Assembly: GCA_003427395.1 (NCBI GenBank)
Contig: BFEA01000313.1
Location: 1,241,415-1,301,522 of the forward strand
DNA: 60,108 nucleotides
From: Chara braunii
Lineage: Eukaryota > Streptophyta > Charophyceae > Charales > Characeae
Reading direction: 5' to 3'
The position numbers and the translations under genes were made by a program. How positions within the stretch are numbered: the first letter of the stretch is position 1; each line of letters starts with the position of its first letter. Positions 31,476 to 42,958 of the stretch are shown here, piece after piece. Under the pieces are notes generated by a model that was not told where the DNA came from, did not search any database, and worked only from the letters and a program-made list of their open reading frames with translations.

Positions 31476-34015
31476 AAGACCGTTGTCCCCAAGAGAGTAG
31501 TTCGGGACGGTCTTGCCACTCGAAGGGTCGCATGGATGTCACGATAGTCGGGGCAGTGGCGGCACCGAGTGCGAAACTCGTCGATCACCGAGTGGTGGAC
31601 GGTGGTGATCGAGATGGCAGCAAGCCGGATCTGCTTCAGATTATGGTCAGGGCGCCGGGATAAGGCATTTGTGACCCGATTGGTCTCACCCTTCATGTGC
31701 TCGGTGGTGAAACGAAACTTGGATAGGTCGCACCACCAGCGAGCCTGTCGAGGAGTCAGCTTCGGCTTTGTCAGAAAAGCCTGGACAACAGAGTTGTCCG
31801 TGCGCACCGTGAATGGTGCCCCGAGCAGGTAGTGACGCCAGTGCCGAGTGGCATAAACTACTGTGAGAACCTCACGTTCATCAGCAGTGTAGTTTATCTC
31901 GACGGGCAGGAGCTGACGGGAGTAGAAGGCTATCCGACAATCACCTGAGCGAGACTCGACAGTGCCGTCCTCGGCGATGGTAGGAGAATAATCAATAGAA
32001 GGCTCGTCAGTAGCCGGACGAGTAGGCGTCAGGCGGGAAGCAGTGGTAGGGGTAGGGGGTGGGAAGCGAGGGATGCGAGGATGAGAGGAATCAGGAGAGG
32101 AAGGGGAAATCAGAGAAAGCACTGCTCCTACAGCAAAGTCTGACGCATCGGTGGTAAGGACAAAAGGGCGATCAAAATCGGGTAGGTGGAGAACCGGTGC
32201 ACATCTCACCCCCTTCTTGAGGGCGCGGAAGGCATCCTCGTGGAGGGGTGTACAAACCCATAGCTGGTTCTTCTGAAGGAAGGTAGAGGTAAGGACGTAG
32301 GAATACCTAGCGTATCCCTGGATGAAGCTACTATAGTAACTAGCGAGGCTGAAGAAACTGCGAAGCTGCTTTGCGGATGTGGGGACGGGCCACTCCGCAA
32401 TAGCAGTGATCTTCGCGTCGTCCATGTGGAGACCCTGGTCAGACACGTAGTGTCCTAAGAAATCCACTTTGTGCTGGGCAAAGCGGCACTTGCTCAGCTT
32501 GGCGTAGAAGCCATGTCTGCGCAAGCGGTCAAGGATGTCGTGGAGGTGTCTAAGATGCTCCTCAAGGGTTCGACTGTAGATCAGGATATCGTCGAGGTAG
32601 ACGAGAACGTACTGCCCCAGGATGTCCCTGAAGATGTCGTTCATCAGCCTCTGGAAGGTAGCGGGTGCGTTGGTGAGGCCGAATGGCATCACCGTAAACT
32701 CATAGTGGCCGAAGTGCGATCTGAACGCTATCTTCAGCTGGTCCGCTGCAGCGACACGGATCTGATGGTAAACGCTACGAGGATCATTCTTCGTAAAGAA
32801 GCGGTTGCCTGCTAGGCGGTCAAACAGCTCGTCGGAACGAGGCGTGGGGTAGTTGTTCTTAACCGTGTAGCGGTTGAGACCGTGATAGTCGATGCAGAGA
32901 CGGAGAGTTTCATCCGCTTTGCGAGCAAAGAGGACAGATGCAACCCACGGGGAGTTGTTGGATTTAATGAAACCCAGTCTCAGGAGCTCCTCAAGCTGAC
33001 GCTCAAGTTCAGTGGCCTCGGGAATCGAGAGTCTGTAGGGTGCCTGGTGGTGAACACGATAGTCAGGCACAAGCTGGATGGAGTGCTCGACGTCGCGCAT
33101 CGGTGGGATGCCGGCGTACGAGAACGACGATGGGAAAACGTTGTGATACTCTCGAACAAGGTCACGAACTGCGGGCTCCAGGTCGGCCGTATAGCGTGCG
33201 AGTTCCTCAGCGTCAGCGCAGGACGACGGGTTGGACTCGACGGACGGTGGAAGGAGGGAAGTAGAGATGGAAGCCATGGAGATAGAAGGAGGATCTGGCT
33301 CCAGCGAGATGAGCTCGGCATCTGGACAGGGTGGATCATAGTGCAAGAGATCCGTAACGTTCACCGTAAAGAAGGTGACATCCTCTTGTCGAATGAAGTG
33401 GGCGAACTGCCGAGGCGAGGTGACGGTGATAGTAGGAGATGGTGTGGGCACGGAAGGCTCCGGGGGAGGAGGATCGGGGCGTGGTGTCGCAGTGGTACCT
33501 ATAAAAGGTATGCGATACGTCTGTCCACACTTCGTTCTAAGAACGAGAGTGTTGGTCGCCCAATCGGCCTCGGGGCTGCGGAACCGATAAGACCACGGAG
33601 TACCGAGAATGAAATCGTACCGTGTCTCCATCACATCGAAATGTGCAGAGGAGCGGTGGCGACGAGACGTCGGGGGACGATCAGTCGGCTCGAGAGTGAG
33701 GAAGAAAGGGAGGTCGGTGACCGTCTGATCGAAGAAGCGCTGGCTCTTGTCATCTCCTAGGGTGACGGGGATGGGAGTCAGAGACCCTGTCGTGGGTAAG
33801 CGGGCTTCTTTCACCACACGTGGGTAAATGAAGTCGCCTTGAGAACCGGAATCCCACAGCGCCGGGTACACCCTCGTGGAGGTCCCCAGTTGTACTGGAA
33901 TGATCGGGAGGGTTCGATCAGAGTTAGAGAGGACGGTGAGAAGCCGACGCAGTACAACGCCATGGACGGTGAGTCGCTCCTGACGAGCCTGGAGCAAGTC
34001 CAGAAGAGAGGACAC
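31394..34015 (-). pseudogene. Element E pol: protease, RT, RNase H
   Basis: An 873-residue ORF. Protease: WDSGSQGDF (D55-S-G) and FILGTPW (135-141). RT: LRLCIDYHGLN (371-381), FFTKNDPRSVYHQI with D411, and YLDD (473-476). RNase H: TTDASDFAVG (D623), then RIAFYSRQLLP, and D740 in VRTDNS. Between the first and second strand of RNase H lies an extra Ser/Pro/Thr-rich insert of about 55 residues (637-691), not usual for the family. The frame ends at the start of integrase; the next part is frame-shifted and then cut off by the fusion to element D. Confidence 0.88.
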
Positions 34016-34249
34016 AACGTCCTCGCGAGTTGCAAGCTGCTCTCTGCAACGGGCTGAGCGAATGGCTCAACACGTCGGTAGTCGCGGAGAGCTAGGAGGG
34101 GGGACGGTGGTCTGCAGAGGCACGGACAGTACTGCAACAGAGGGCTGAGTACACTTTGTCGGGTCCTGCGATACCTCAACTCCAGTAGCGAGAGGGGCAA
34201 ACCGTGACGGAGATGTCGGGAAGCCAACTACTGAGGAGGGCGCAGGTGT

Positions 34250-36403
34250 ACACTCCACCGTGGCTAGGAGGCGCCGGGGGGGGACTAAGCACGATGCTGG
34301 CGGGAAAGCTCAGCGTAGTGGCGGTCGTGGGCGGCGGTGTAAGGGCACCGCGAGCAGGAATGACCGTCCTGGTGGCAGCACAAACACCCATGCCGGCCCA
34401 AAATGGCCGCGCGCTCCTCAACAAAAAGGACACCTCGAGGAGGGACAAAGCCCTGAGGGAGGTCCTGCTGAGGGACCTCGGGGGGCGACGCGCCAGCATG
34501 ACCAGAGCGGCTGCGTGCCCGGGAGAGGGTGGAGAGGGCAAGCTGGAGGCGCCCGGCTATAGGGAGGGTAGAGTCCTCCAGATGGTAGTGGACGGCCTCG
34601 CAGAGGTCGAGGTCGTCGCTATGGTCACCCTCAGGCGACAGCGGGGCAACAATGTCCTGCTCACCATACTCGAGCGCGCTGAAGCAGCGCGAAAAGTGGC
34701 GGCCCTGCTGCGCGGAACAGCGGGGACGATCGTGGAAAGGGGAATGGCGCTGGGAAGTGCTGTGAGAGAAAGAGGGAGCGTAGCCAGTACGCTGAGGCTG
34801 GGAGGAGGAATTGTGTTGAAGACGGGCCCGCATCCGTTGATGGGCCCGGGCGGCCTCGTAAGCCCGCGGGGCCGATGTGAAATCATCCCGCCATAACTCG
34901 GAGCGTTACTCAAGGGGGAGGCTGGCCAAGAATCGATCGATGAGGGCAACCTCGGGGAGGAACGCCACATCACAAATAAGGCGGGCATCCTAAAAGACCT
35001 GGATGTGGCGGTCCAGGCCGACAGCGCCACCAGAGTCGGACCAGCGTGTACTGACGACACGCTCGAAGGCGTCAGTCACGTCATGTCGGGCTTCGAAGCG
35101 ATCCTCGAGGAATGCCTGAAATTCCATGAAGGTCCGGGTCCGACCCTCACGAAGGGAGTGAGTGTAGAAATCCTCCCAGGCGTCGAAAGGACCGCCACGC
35201 AGGCGCGTGGAGAGGTGAGCCACCCACGTGTCGGGTGGGACGCCCATGAGCTGGAGCGTGTGGGTGGCAGACTGCAGCCACCGGGACACGCGTATCCCTG
35301 TACCATCATACAAGGCAATGTCCGTCAAGCGGACGAGTGGTGCGCCACCGTTTGGCAGCGAGGAGATCGAGGAGCAGAGGCCTGCGCTACGGCTGAGTAA
35401 GTTGGCACAAGTCATGGAGAAGGGGGCGCAACTGACTGTATGCCCGGTCCGCATGGTGGAGCTGTGGGGGGAACAAGGGCAGGCTGCGAGGGAGTTGCGG
35501 TAGAGGAGGTCGCCGCAACCGAGGGGGTAGGAAGGAGGTTGGATGGGGGTGGACGGGGTGCGGGGCGGGGGAATCGAGCCTGCATGGATGGAAAAGTAAA
35601 GGAAGAAGGGGGTGCGCCCGAAGGCGCGGCCACCTGTGATGGTAGGGGTGGTTAAAGGTGTACGAGGGCAAGGTCGGCCCGGATCTGGGCAAGCTCGGTC
35701 TCAAGACGGCGGACATAGATCGAGCGGGGAGTAGAAGGAGGAAGAGTGGGGTAAGTAGACGCACGAGCGGCGCGGGGCATCCCATAAGGGGGAGAGCCAG
35801 TTGGCGTTTTGGTCGTGCGAAGGGGAGGGAGAAGCAAGGCACCCGGAAAAGTTGAGACTACGACAGAGGGTTGTGGTCCCGTGGCCATAGTAACCGGAAT
35901 CTGGGCGGGTGCGCCTGTAGAGTGAAGGAAGGCCTGGCCCGTGGCGGTCGTCGCACTGGGAGCGTGGACGGCCACCAGGATGGCCGGGTCGGGGGCAGCG
36001 GAGGAGGAAGCTCCGTCGTGGCCACCATGTCGGAGGGCGGGGGACCCAGGCTGGGAGCCAGGGGAAGAGAGAGAGTGGGGAGAGGAAGGAGGACCAACAT
36101 GCTAGAGTTGTCGCAGGCCAGCGGCAAGAGTCGTCACTTGCGCCTGTGAGGGCGCAAGGAGGGAGGTGAGGAGGGTGTGCAGATCCCCCTGGGGCTGATG
36201 GCCCTGGTCCACCGACACGGGTATGGAGCCCGATGCCGAGGTCGTCGCCGCATCGGCGGCTTGTGACACGCCGTCGGCCATGGGGAGGTGACGGGTCGGA
36301 CTCGAGGGGGCCAAAGGAGGTCCGCGTGAGCGGAGGGCGTAGGGGGGGGTTCGTGGTAGAAAGCGACGGGCAGCGCTAGTGAGTCGAGCGCGGGCGCCCG
36401 CAA
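34250..36403 (-). pseudogene. Element E gag, frame-shifted
   Basis: From right to left: a Pro/Ser-rich N-terminal region (36403 to about 35500), then a capsid-like region in frame 35454-34990 (VSRWLQSATHTLQLMGVP, FMEFQAFLEDRFEARHD). A zinc knuckle, CLCCHQDGHSCSRC (C-x2-C-x4-H-x4-C), lies near 34380 in frame 34833-34285. At least three frames are needed, so gag is broken. Opposite-strand ORFs in this stretch are shadows of this GC-rich coding sequence. Confidence 0.7.
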
Positions 36404-37851
36404 AGGGGGAAGGGTGGCTCAGGTCCAGGGTGCCCGAAAAAGGGGGAAGTAGGGGCGTTAGGAGAACCCTAACCCCTAGAAAAACCCTAAGAAAACCCTA
36501 ACCGGAGTTTGAGTGGTTAGGGTAGGGTACCGGTGACCTAATTGAAAATAAAATAGCAACCATGGAAGGGGGGGGAAAGAGAACAATAAACAAACAATGA
36601 ACTTTCTAGAGAAAAATAAAAAAAGAGTAAATAATAAAAATAATTAAAGAAATAAATAAACAAAATGTGAAGAGAGAAATAATTATTTATTTTTTTGGAA
36701 TTTTCGGCAGCATTTCCCTACCCTCCATGGGGTCAAGAATGCGCCAAGGGAAAGGAGAGACCAAGATAATGTGAGGGTTGAGCCCTCAAAGGGGCCTTGC
36801 CGACATTCATATGTTCTGGCATAGGCCCCCAGCAAGCCTCGTGCCCACCCTAAGTGAAGGCTGGTCAGAATATCCACGAATAGGCCTTTCTTTCAACATT
36901 TTTGTAAAGTGGGTATCAGACAGTTGCGGCACGCCAGTTGGTTGGAGTGCATCGTGGATCCCAGACTCCTGCGAGAAGTAGTTGAGCCCAGGGCCTCCGT
37001 TGGTTGAGCCCTGGGCACAGGCCAGGGGAAGCCGACACATCACACATTGGATGTCGCCCAATCGGAAAGCAGCATTGCCGTCGTAGAGGCTGAGCAGACC
37101 AATGGGAAACCGGAAAGGGTCTACATCTGGACGACGGCCCTGGCATAAGGGGCGCAACTGTACTGCCCGGGCCACATCTGGGTTGGGCCTGGGCGCAAGT
37201 ACTGGGACCGGGGCACAGGCTCAAGGCAGGCCGCCCACACGCAGCAAGGCATATAGGCAAAGAGTGCGAGTGGCAAGGGATCTTGGCCAATGCAGGCATT
37301 GCGGGCACGCTGCGCATTTGCGAGGTGCTGCGCTGTGCAGAGCTGCGCTAGGCTGGGGTGAGGCAGGCGAGCGCTAAGCGGTAGTGCGCTGCCTGGGCGC
37401 AGGGCGCTGGCGGCCATAGCCGGGCTGCCTGAGGGCGCAGAGGAGGAAGGGCGAAGGTGGTTCTCGGAGGTGAAGGGCGCTGTGTGGGTTATCAAGGGAG
37501 AGTGTGGGTGAAGAGAGAGACGTACCTGGTGGAGAGGGAGGTCGACATTGGTGTTGACATCATCACTCGCTGGTCGTCAAGTTCTCTGGTTGCTTTCATG
37601 CTGTAGTTGTAGGATTAGGCTGTAGAGTAGATAGGGCACCTGGCGCCATTCAAGAGAGAGAGCTACATTGGGTTATGCTGTTGGTGTTGCCCGATTGGGC
37701 TTGGACATTGACTCACAATTTTGCTGTATCGTTCTCAGATGGATGGTTACTCGGTTCCATTGTGCTATCTGCTCTTGCTTTGACTACTCGGACTTCAATG
37801 TGATTTTGCAATTTGGATTGCTGTGCTTCGTCCATATTCATGTTCCTTGCA
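36404..37851. other. Non-coding: telomere-like words, AT-rich run, LTR of element F
   Basis: At 36464-36535 there are aaccctaac, aaaaccctaacc and ttagggtaggg words. An AT-rich stretch follows (36540-36690). GC-rich sequence to about 37500 has no gene I can support; a 122-codon minus ORF (37175-36807) has no known motif. The end of the region is the element F 5' LTR, whose left limit I cannot fix. Confidence 0.5.
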
Positions 37852-37855
37852 ATTT

Positions 37856-37867
37856 TGGTATCAGAGC
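37856..37867 (+). promoter_or_regulatory. Element F primer-binding site, initiator tRNA-Met type
   Basis: TGGTATCAGAGC, the standard plant PBS, follows an LTR end ...cttgca (37851) after a four-base spacer attt. It fixes the orientation of element F as plus. Confidence 0.85.
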
Positions 37868-39149
37868 TGGTTTGATTCGCCACTTACCTTGGTGCGTTGG
37901 CGTTATACAGACTTGGTGCGTTGACGATGCTTCTTCGCAGTTGGTTCTTGTGACGTCAGGCCATACTAGGCGCACGACCTGGGTAGAGAGGTGTGCGCCG
38001 GAAGGCGAAGACGACATTGATTGTCGTGGTGACAGGCAGAACGTATGATTGGTGATGAGAGCATGCTGATGTGGCATTCAGCTGAGGTGGCACTGCATTG
38101 CGTTATGGGTGGTACCGAGGCCAAGACCGGTCATCAAATGCACACTCAGCTCAATTGGTGAGAAATCTGTGGTTGGGGGCAGCTATCTCCAGGTACGTTG
38201 TTCCCTTACCTTATCCACTCTCTCAATCTCTTCTTACCGCGTGGAAGTGAGTCCAACTTGAGAGTCCTCTCTTTTGGTGACGTGTCGTGAGCGCGCTACC
38301 TTGAGAGACGACAATCTTCCCGAAAGCATCTGGAAGGAGAAAGGGCGGTGCCTTTGAAGGACCCTGGTCGAATCACTGGGTCACGATCACCATGCCAACC
38401 CAATGGGAGTAGGTCACGCATGCGATGGCTGCTGTCCATTTTGGCACTTTGCTGCGCTGATAGAAGTGTTGTCGGGTGTGCCAGCCCATATGAGACGCTT
38501 ACCAGACCGTCTATAAACATTTCTGGTTGGGGACTCGGTGTTGATTCTGGCTATGATCGTCGTCCTGTCTGCAACGTTAAAGAATTCCTAAGGAGATGGG
38601 GGCTCTCCTTAAATCCCTCCTGATCAGCCAGATCACACTGGGCAGTAAGGCTCGTTCCGTACGAGGGTAAATAAGAGTGGATGGGTTGGCTTGCTCGGCA
38701 ATGACTTGGGCACAGGGGTGGGCCGAAAACACACACGAAGACACCGATGCTCATTGATGCTATTCGGTATGTTGGATTGAGGGGAGGGTAGGTTCTAATT
38801 GATGCTCAACTGGATACACAACCATACCCCCTGATCATACATCTGCAACATGGTCTAGGCTTATTATTGATTAGTTGGTTGACAACTGCTAACACCTCAC
38901 AGACAGATTAGAGTAGGACTGTTGTATACTACCATAGCCAGTTCTATCTAATGCTGCTGTAAGTGAACCAATCAAGATACACCTAGACTATGTTGACAGT
39001 CTATTGTGAATGTTGTAGGCTGCCACTTGATCGGTAAAGTAGGGAACCTGCCGGACACAATTATTTTTAGAAAATTAGGTGTCGGTCAGACACATGCTGT
39101 GGTAGGACTCCACTAGGGGGTTCTAGTGCAGATAGTGTTTGCCTAACTG
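37868..39149 (+). other. Element F 5' leader
   Basis: About 1.3 kb between PBS and gag with no ORF that I can support. No tandem repeat seen. Confidence 0.55.
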
Positions 39150-41003
39150 ATGAGCGGGTCGGACACCGAGGAGGGGAGAGTTGACGACGGGAGACTCACA
39201 CGTTCGGGATCACTTAGGGTCCCGCATGTGTTCCAGGCCCTACAATCGGAAGACGAAAGACGGCTTCGTGCCGAACGCAGAGCCCGTGCTCTAGCAGCAG
39301 CGCAGGAAACAGCACTAGTTGCAAGTCAGGCGTTGGCAACAGCGAACGCCGCAGCTAGGGAACAGGCAGCAGCAGCTAGAGCAGCAGCAATGGCTAACGG
39401 CGCAGCCTCTGCTGCATCCTCGTCAGGGACCCTGTTGGGAATGCCCTCAGGGCCCGCAGGTACTTCCTGGTCAGTAGGTTCTAGTTAGACCACAAGTCAA
39501 ATGGCGGGCTCGCAGTTAAGCCCGTTGACCCCACTCGGCAGGGAGCTCCTAGAGCTCCAACAAGTCGAAAGGATCCGTGAGCGGTTAGAGAGGGAACTGA
39601 AACAAGCAACCGATAGAGAAAGAGAAATTAAAAATAGAACAACCAGGCTTGATACGTTAGAGGCAGACAAGGCTGCATTAGAGGGTTTGGATGAGTCAGG
39701 AATGTCTGACCAGCTCAAAGTATTGAAGAACAATATGTTGTCGTTGCATGCGCACGTGGACAGCAGATTGGACTATGCAGAACTCTCTAGACCAGATCTT
39801 GGACCTTTTGCAGCACAGTCGCCGTTGCAGTTAACGGCGATGTCAGGCCCCTTTCCTGTACAAGCTGGCACACAACTAAGTGGTACGTCTGCAGCAGCCG
39901 CACAGACTGTTGCTTCTTCTTCTTCGGGTCCAGCGGTGATAGCTACACAACCACCTCAACAACCTGTTCCTCAACAGGGACAGCCGCAAAGTCAATGGTA
40001 CCCTAAGACCCCTATGAAACCGCCTCTTGCCTTCTCAGGCGAGAAGAAGGACGAGGAACTCAACACTTGGTTGAGAACGGTTCCGGTAAGGGTAAAGGCG
40101 AAGAGGACTTTGTAGGAGGAGGTGGTGATTACTGCCGCATCTTACCTTGAGGGTAAGGCAGCCAAATGGAGGTGATTACTGCCGCATGGTATAGTAGCGA
40201 AGGCCGGGTACGGACGACGTATGGTGGACTGGGCTAAGTCCATGACGTTAGACCAGTTCTTAGAAATGGTAGAAGCTCGTTGGCACAATCCACAGCAGGC
40301 ACAAATTGCCACTGATGCGATCAATAGACTAGACCAAAGAAAGTTAAAGTCAGTCAGGGAGCTTACGACTACCATAGAGAGCCTCATCGTCGTTCCCAGC
40401 ATAAACTACAGTGACCAGTTCCTGTTGACTACATTTGTGAGATGTCTCCCAGAGAGCCTCAGGAATTTGCTGGCCAGCGAGGCTCGCCTCGAGTATCACT
40501 TGTTTGAGACGCTATCTAGAAAAGCCTTCGATTTAGAGGTTACTCTAGGAAGTGCTCAACCTTCTCAGGTTGACACGAGGAAGAAGAAGAGTCCACAGGA
40601 ATGGAAGAAGAAGGGCACTAAATTAATGATGGTTGAGTCCGATGGGACTCAAACAGAGATCGAGGAGCTCTCCGACCTATTGGACTGTTCAGAGTACGAC
40701 GGCGAGGAGACCGCTGAGGGTAGCACCCTCGCAGCAGTAGTTAAGGCTAAGGCTGGTGGCCGAGTGAAGGGCCATCAAAAGAATCAAGGGAAGGCCGCCT
40801 CCAATCAGACCAAAGTTGCTAATTGGGTCAAGGCAGGTCTTGATCAAGAAGGGTGGTGGAACCGCCGAGTGCGTGGTGCGTGCATTAACTGTGGTGAATA
40901 CGGACACACCCAGTACAAGTGCCAGAACGCAAAGGTCACGCAGAAGATACCTCCTAAGATGGGGGCATCTTCTTCCCAAGCTTCTAGCTCGGGAAACACG
41001 TGA
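39150..41003 (+). pseudogene. Element F gag
   Basis: One frame is interrupted twice: TAG at 39486-39488, TAG at 40113-40115, and a further stop at about 40172. Order: an Ala-rich coiled-coil N-terminus, a second coiled coil (LQQVERIRERLERELKQA), then the gag core (FSGEKKDEELNTWL, AASYLEGKAAKW, then LDQFLEMVEARWHNPQQA). The zinc knuckle is CINCGEYGHTQYKC (C-x2-C-x4-H-x4-C). The 17-base word ggtgattactgccgcat occurs twice (40124, 40172), so a small tandem duplication caused part of the damage. Gag ends seven bases before the LTR of element G; the rest of element F should lie beyond the window. Confidence 0.85.
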
Positions 41004-41009
41004 GGTCGG

Positions 41010-42417
41010 TGTAGGGGCCGCACCCTGAAGGACTTTCGAGCCTCGGTCGACCCCACTGCGGGTCCCATTTGGCTCGACCCGCCCACACTTACGCTCAGGG
41101 CGCGGGGCGTTTATCCCAGGGGCACCACCGCCTAGTGCTATGAAATGGACGGGGATGGGCCTTTTGCGAGAGGGCTTTACATTGGGGGATGTAGCTCCGC
41201 TCTCGCGTCAAGATGGTAGCTCTTTGGCACTCGTGGCGTTTTCTTGATTCGGTTAAGTCTGACCAGGCAATTGCTCCTTCCAATACACAAGCAGTCCAGG
41301 GAGTTCATTTAGGTCTCATCTTCTTATCATGCGCAGGCCAAGCGTCATCCATTGGGCCACGCACCTTTTCACTAAGTCTAGTGGCTCAGGGCAGCCCCGA
41401 CGGCATCCTTGGGGCGGGGCGGCGTCGCCCGGACCCCTAGCCGCTGTATTTTTTTTGCGAGAGCCACTAGCATCACATCCACCTACCCAAGACCGCCCTT
41501 AGTCTTTTCAGGCATCACATTGCACATGAGAGAGACATTCCATGCAATCTCCACACAAACCAAATCCAAGCTTCAACCATCCGCCCAAGCGCCGACCTCA
41601 ACTCAATCGGCATTCACGGCTTAAGCCGGGTCCAAGCCCTTTCCTTAGCCAATCTCCCACCCTAGTCCTCATCCGTGGATCCAGCCCGTCCACATCGTCC
41701 CATGCTACTCACCAGCGCAAGACCACACAAGACAAATGACCAAGAACAATCCCCATTGGGGTCAACACATCGCCCCTTCCCGCAATCGCAGGTCCCTTTT
41801 GCCTTCCAACTCCCCTTATGAGTTCCCTTCCCTTTCCCACAAGCAAGCCATGCAATCGCCTTAGTCATGCAGTCCGGGAGGATGGTTGAGTCAAACTGAC
41901 CTTGTCGCGAAAACAACACTCCTTTTCCGCTTTCTTTGATGTTCACGACAATCGGGTACCTTTCCTTCTTGGCGGCACAAGGGACCGGTTGCCCTTCCCT
42001 TGCCCTTGCTTTCCACCAAGTGAGGATCAAGTTTGTCTCCGTTCGTCCCCTGGCAAGATGACAAGCGACGGTAGTGGTTAGTCGCATGTTACGGAGGGGA
42101 CGGGGAAAAGGGAGAGTCAAGGGTCAAAAGGGTTTGAGAGGACGGAAGTACAGGGGGAGAGCGAGAGGGAGGGAGAGAGAGAGAGAGNNNNNNNNNNNNN
42201 NNNNNNNNNNNNNNNNNNNNNNNNNNNNNNNNNNNNNNNNNNNNNNNNNNNNNNNNNNNNNNNNNNNNNNNNNNNNNNNNNNNNNNNNNNNNNNNNNNNN
42301 NNNNNNNNNNNNNNNNNNNNNNNNNNNNNNNNNNNNNNNNNNNNNNNNNNNNNNNNNNNNNNNNNNNNNNNNNNNNNNNNNNNNNNNNNNNNNNNNNNNN
42401 NNNNNNNNNNNNNNNNN

Positions 42418-42484
<67 letters not shown>

Positions 42485-42940
42485 TGAAAGGACCAAGGGA
42501 TTCCACATCCTAATCGACCCCGCTCCTTAGCTCACCCTAATCGACCCCACCTTGAAGTCCCGTACGTTTGCCCTTTTGCGATCCCCTAGGACTTTCATGC
42601 CGATGGCCGCGGACGGTGGGGAAGGAAGAAGGGTTGCGAGTGGCCGGCTATGGTGGATGGGTGTGGGTGATGGGGGAGGAAGAAGGGTTGGGGATGTCCG
42701 GCTATGGTGGACGGGCACGGGTGATGGAGGAGGAAGGAGGCTATGGTGGACGCCCTTAGACAATTCCTCTCTAGCTTTGGCGGTCTTGACGACACCGGAC
42801 AGCCTCTAGCCTCCTACTGTCTGTGCTCACGCTTCCGATCTTTCCGGCATTCCTGCCTCCGATTTTCTCTGCCGTGCACAAATTGGTCAAATACAGTCTC
42901 TCGAGTGACGGGAAATCATTGGGACTCACCAGTCCCGACA
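41010..42940 (-). repeat. Element G 3' LTR
   Basis: The left end TGTAGGGG at 41010 (minus-strand ...CCCCTACA) is shared with 58972. The right end is inferred at 42940, where the minus strand starts TGTCGGGACTGG directly after a polypurine tract. It contains a (GA)n microsatellite interrupted by the 230-base N gap and a short tandem repeat with two full and one partial copy (about 42610-42745, words ggaggaagaagggttg and ccggctatggtgga). Confidence 0.7.
42150..42480. repeat. (GA)n microsatellite with assembly gap
   Basis: GA repeats flank 230 Ns (42188-42417). The true length is unknown. ORFs across it are artefacts. Confidence 0.95.
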
Positions 42941-42958
42941 TATTCCCCCCACTCATTC
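42941..42958 (-). promoter_or_regulatory. Element G polypurine tract
   Basis: The minus strand reads ATGAGTGGGGGGAATA, then TGTCGGGAC. It follows a GGACATCGCGA word as in other Ty3/gypsy elements. A second copy of the hairpin-plus-tract motif lies at about 44118-44160. Confidence 0.6.

Noticed and set aside
31569-33760. Plus-strand ORFs of up to 292 codons
   Set aside because: They lie antisense to the clear protease-RT-RNase H frame of element E, which has conserved catalytic motifs.
34204-34896. 230-codon plus ORF
   Set aside because: Antisense shadow of element E gag (zinc knuckle on the minus strand).
36905-36925. PBS-like word gtgggtatcagacag
   Set aside because: Two mismatches to the initiator-Met PBS and no LTR end in front; the clear PBS is at 37856.
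42074-42508. Long ORFs on both strands across the N gap
   Set aside because: They are translations of (GA)n and Ns and carry no information.
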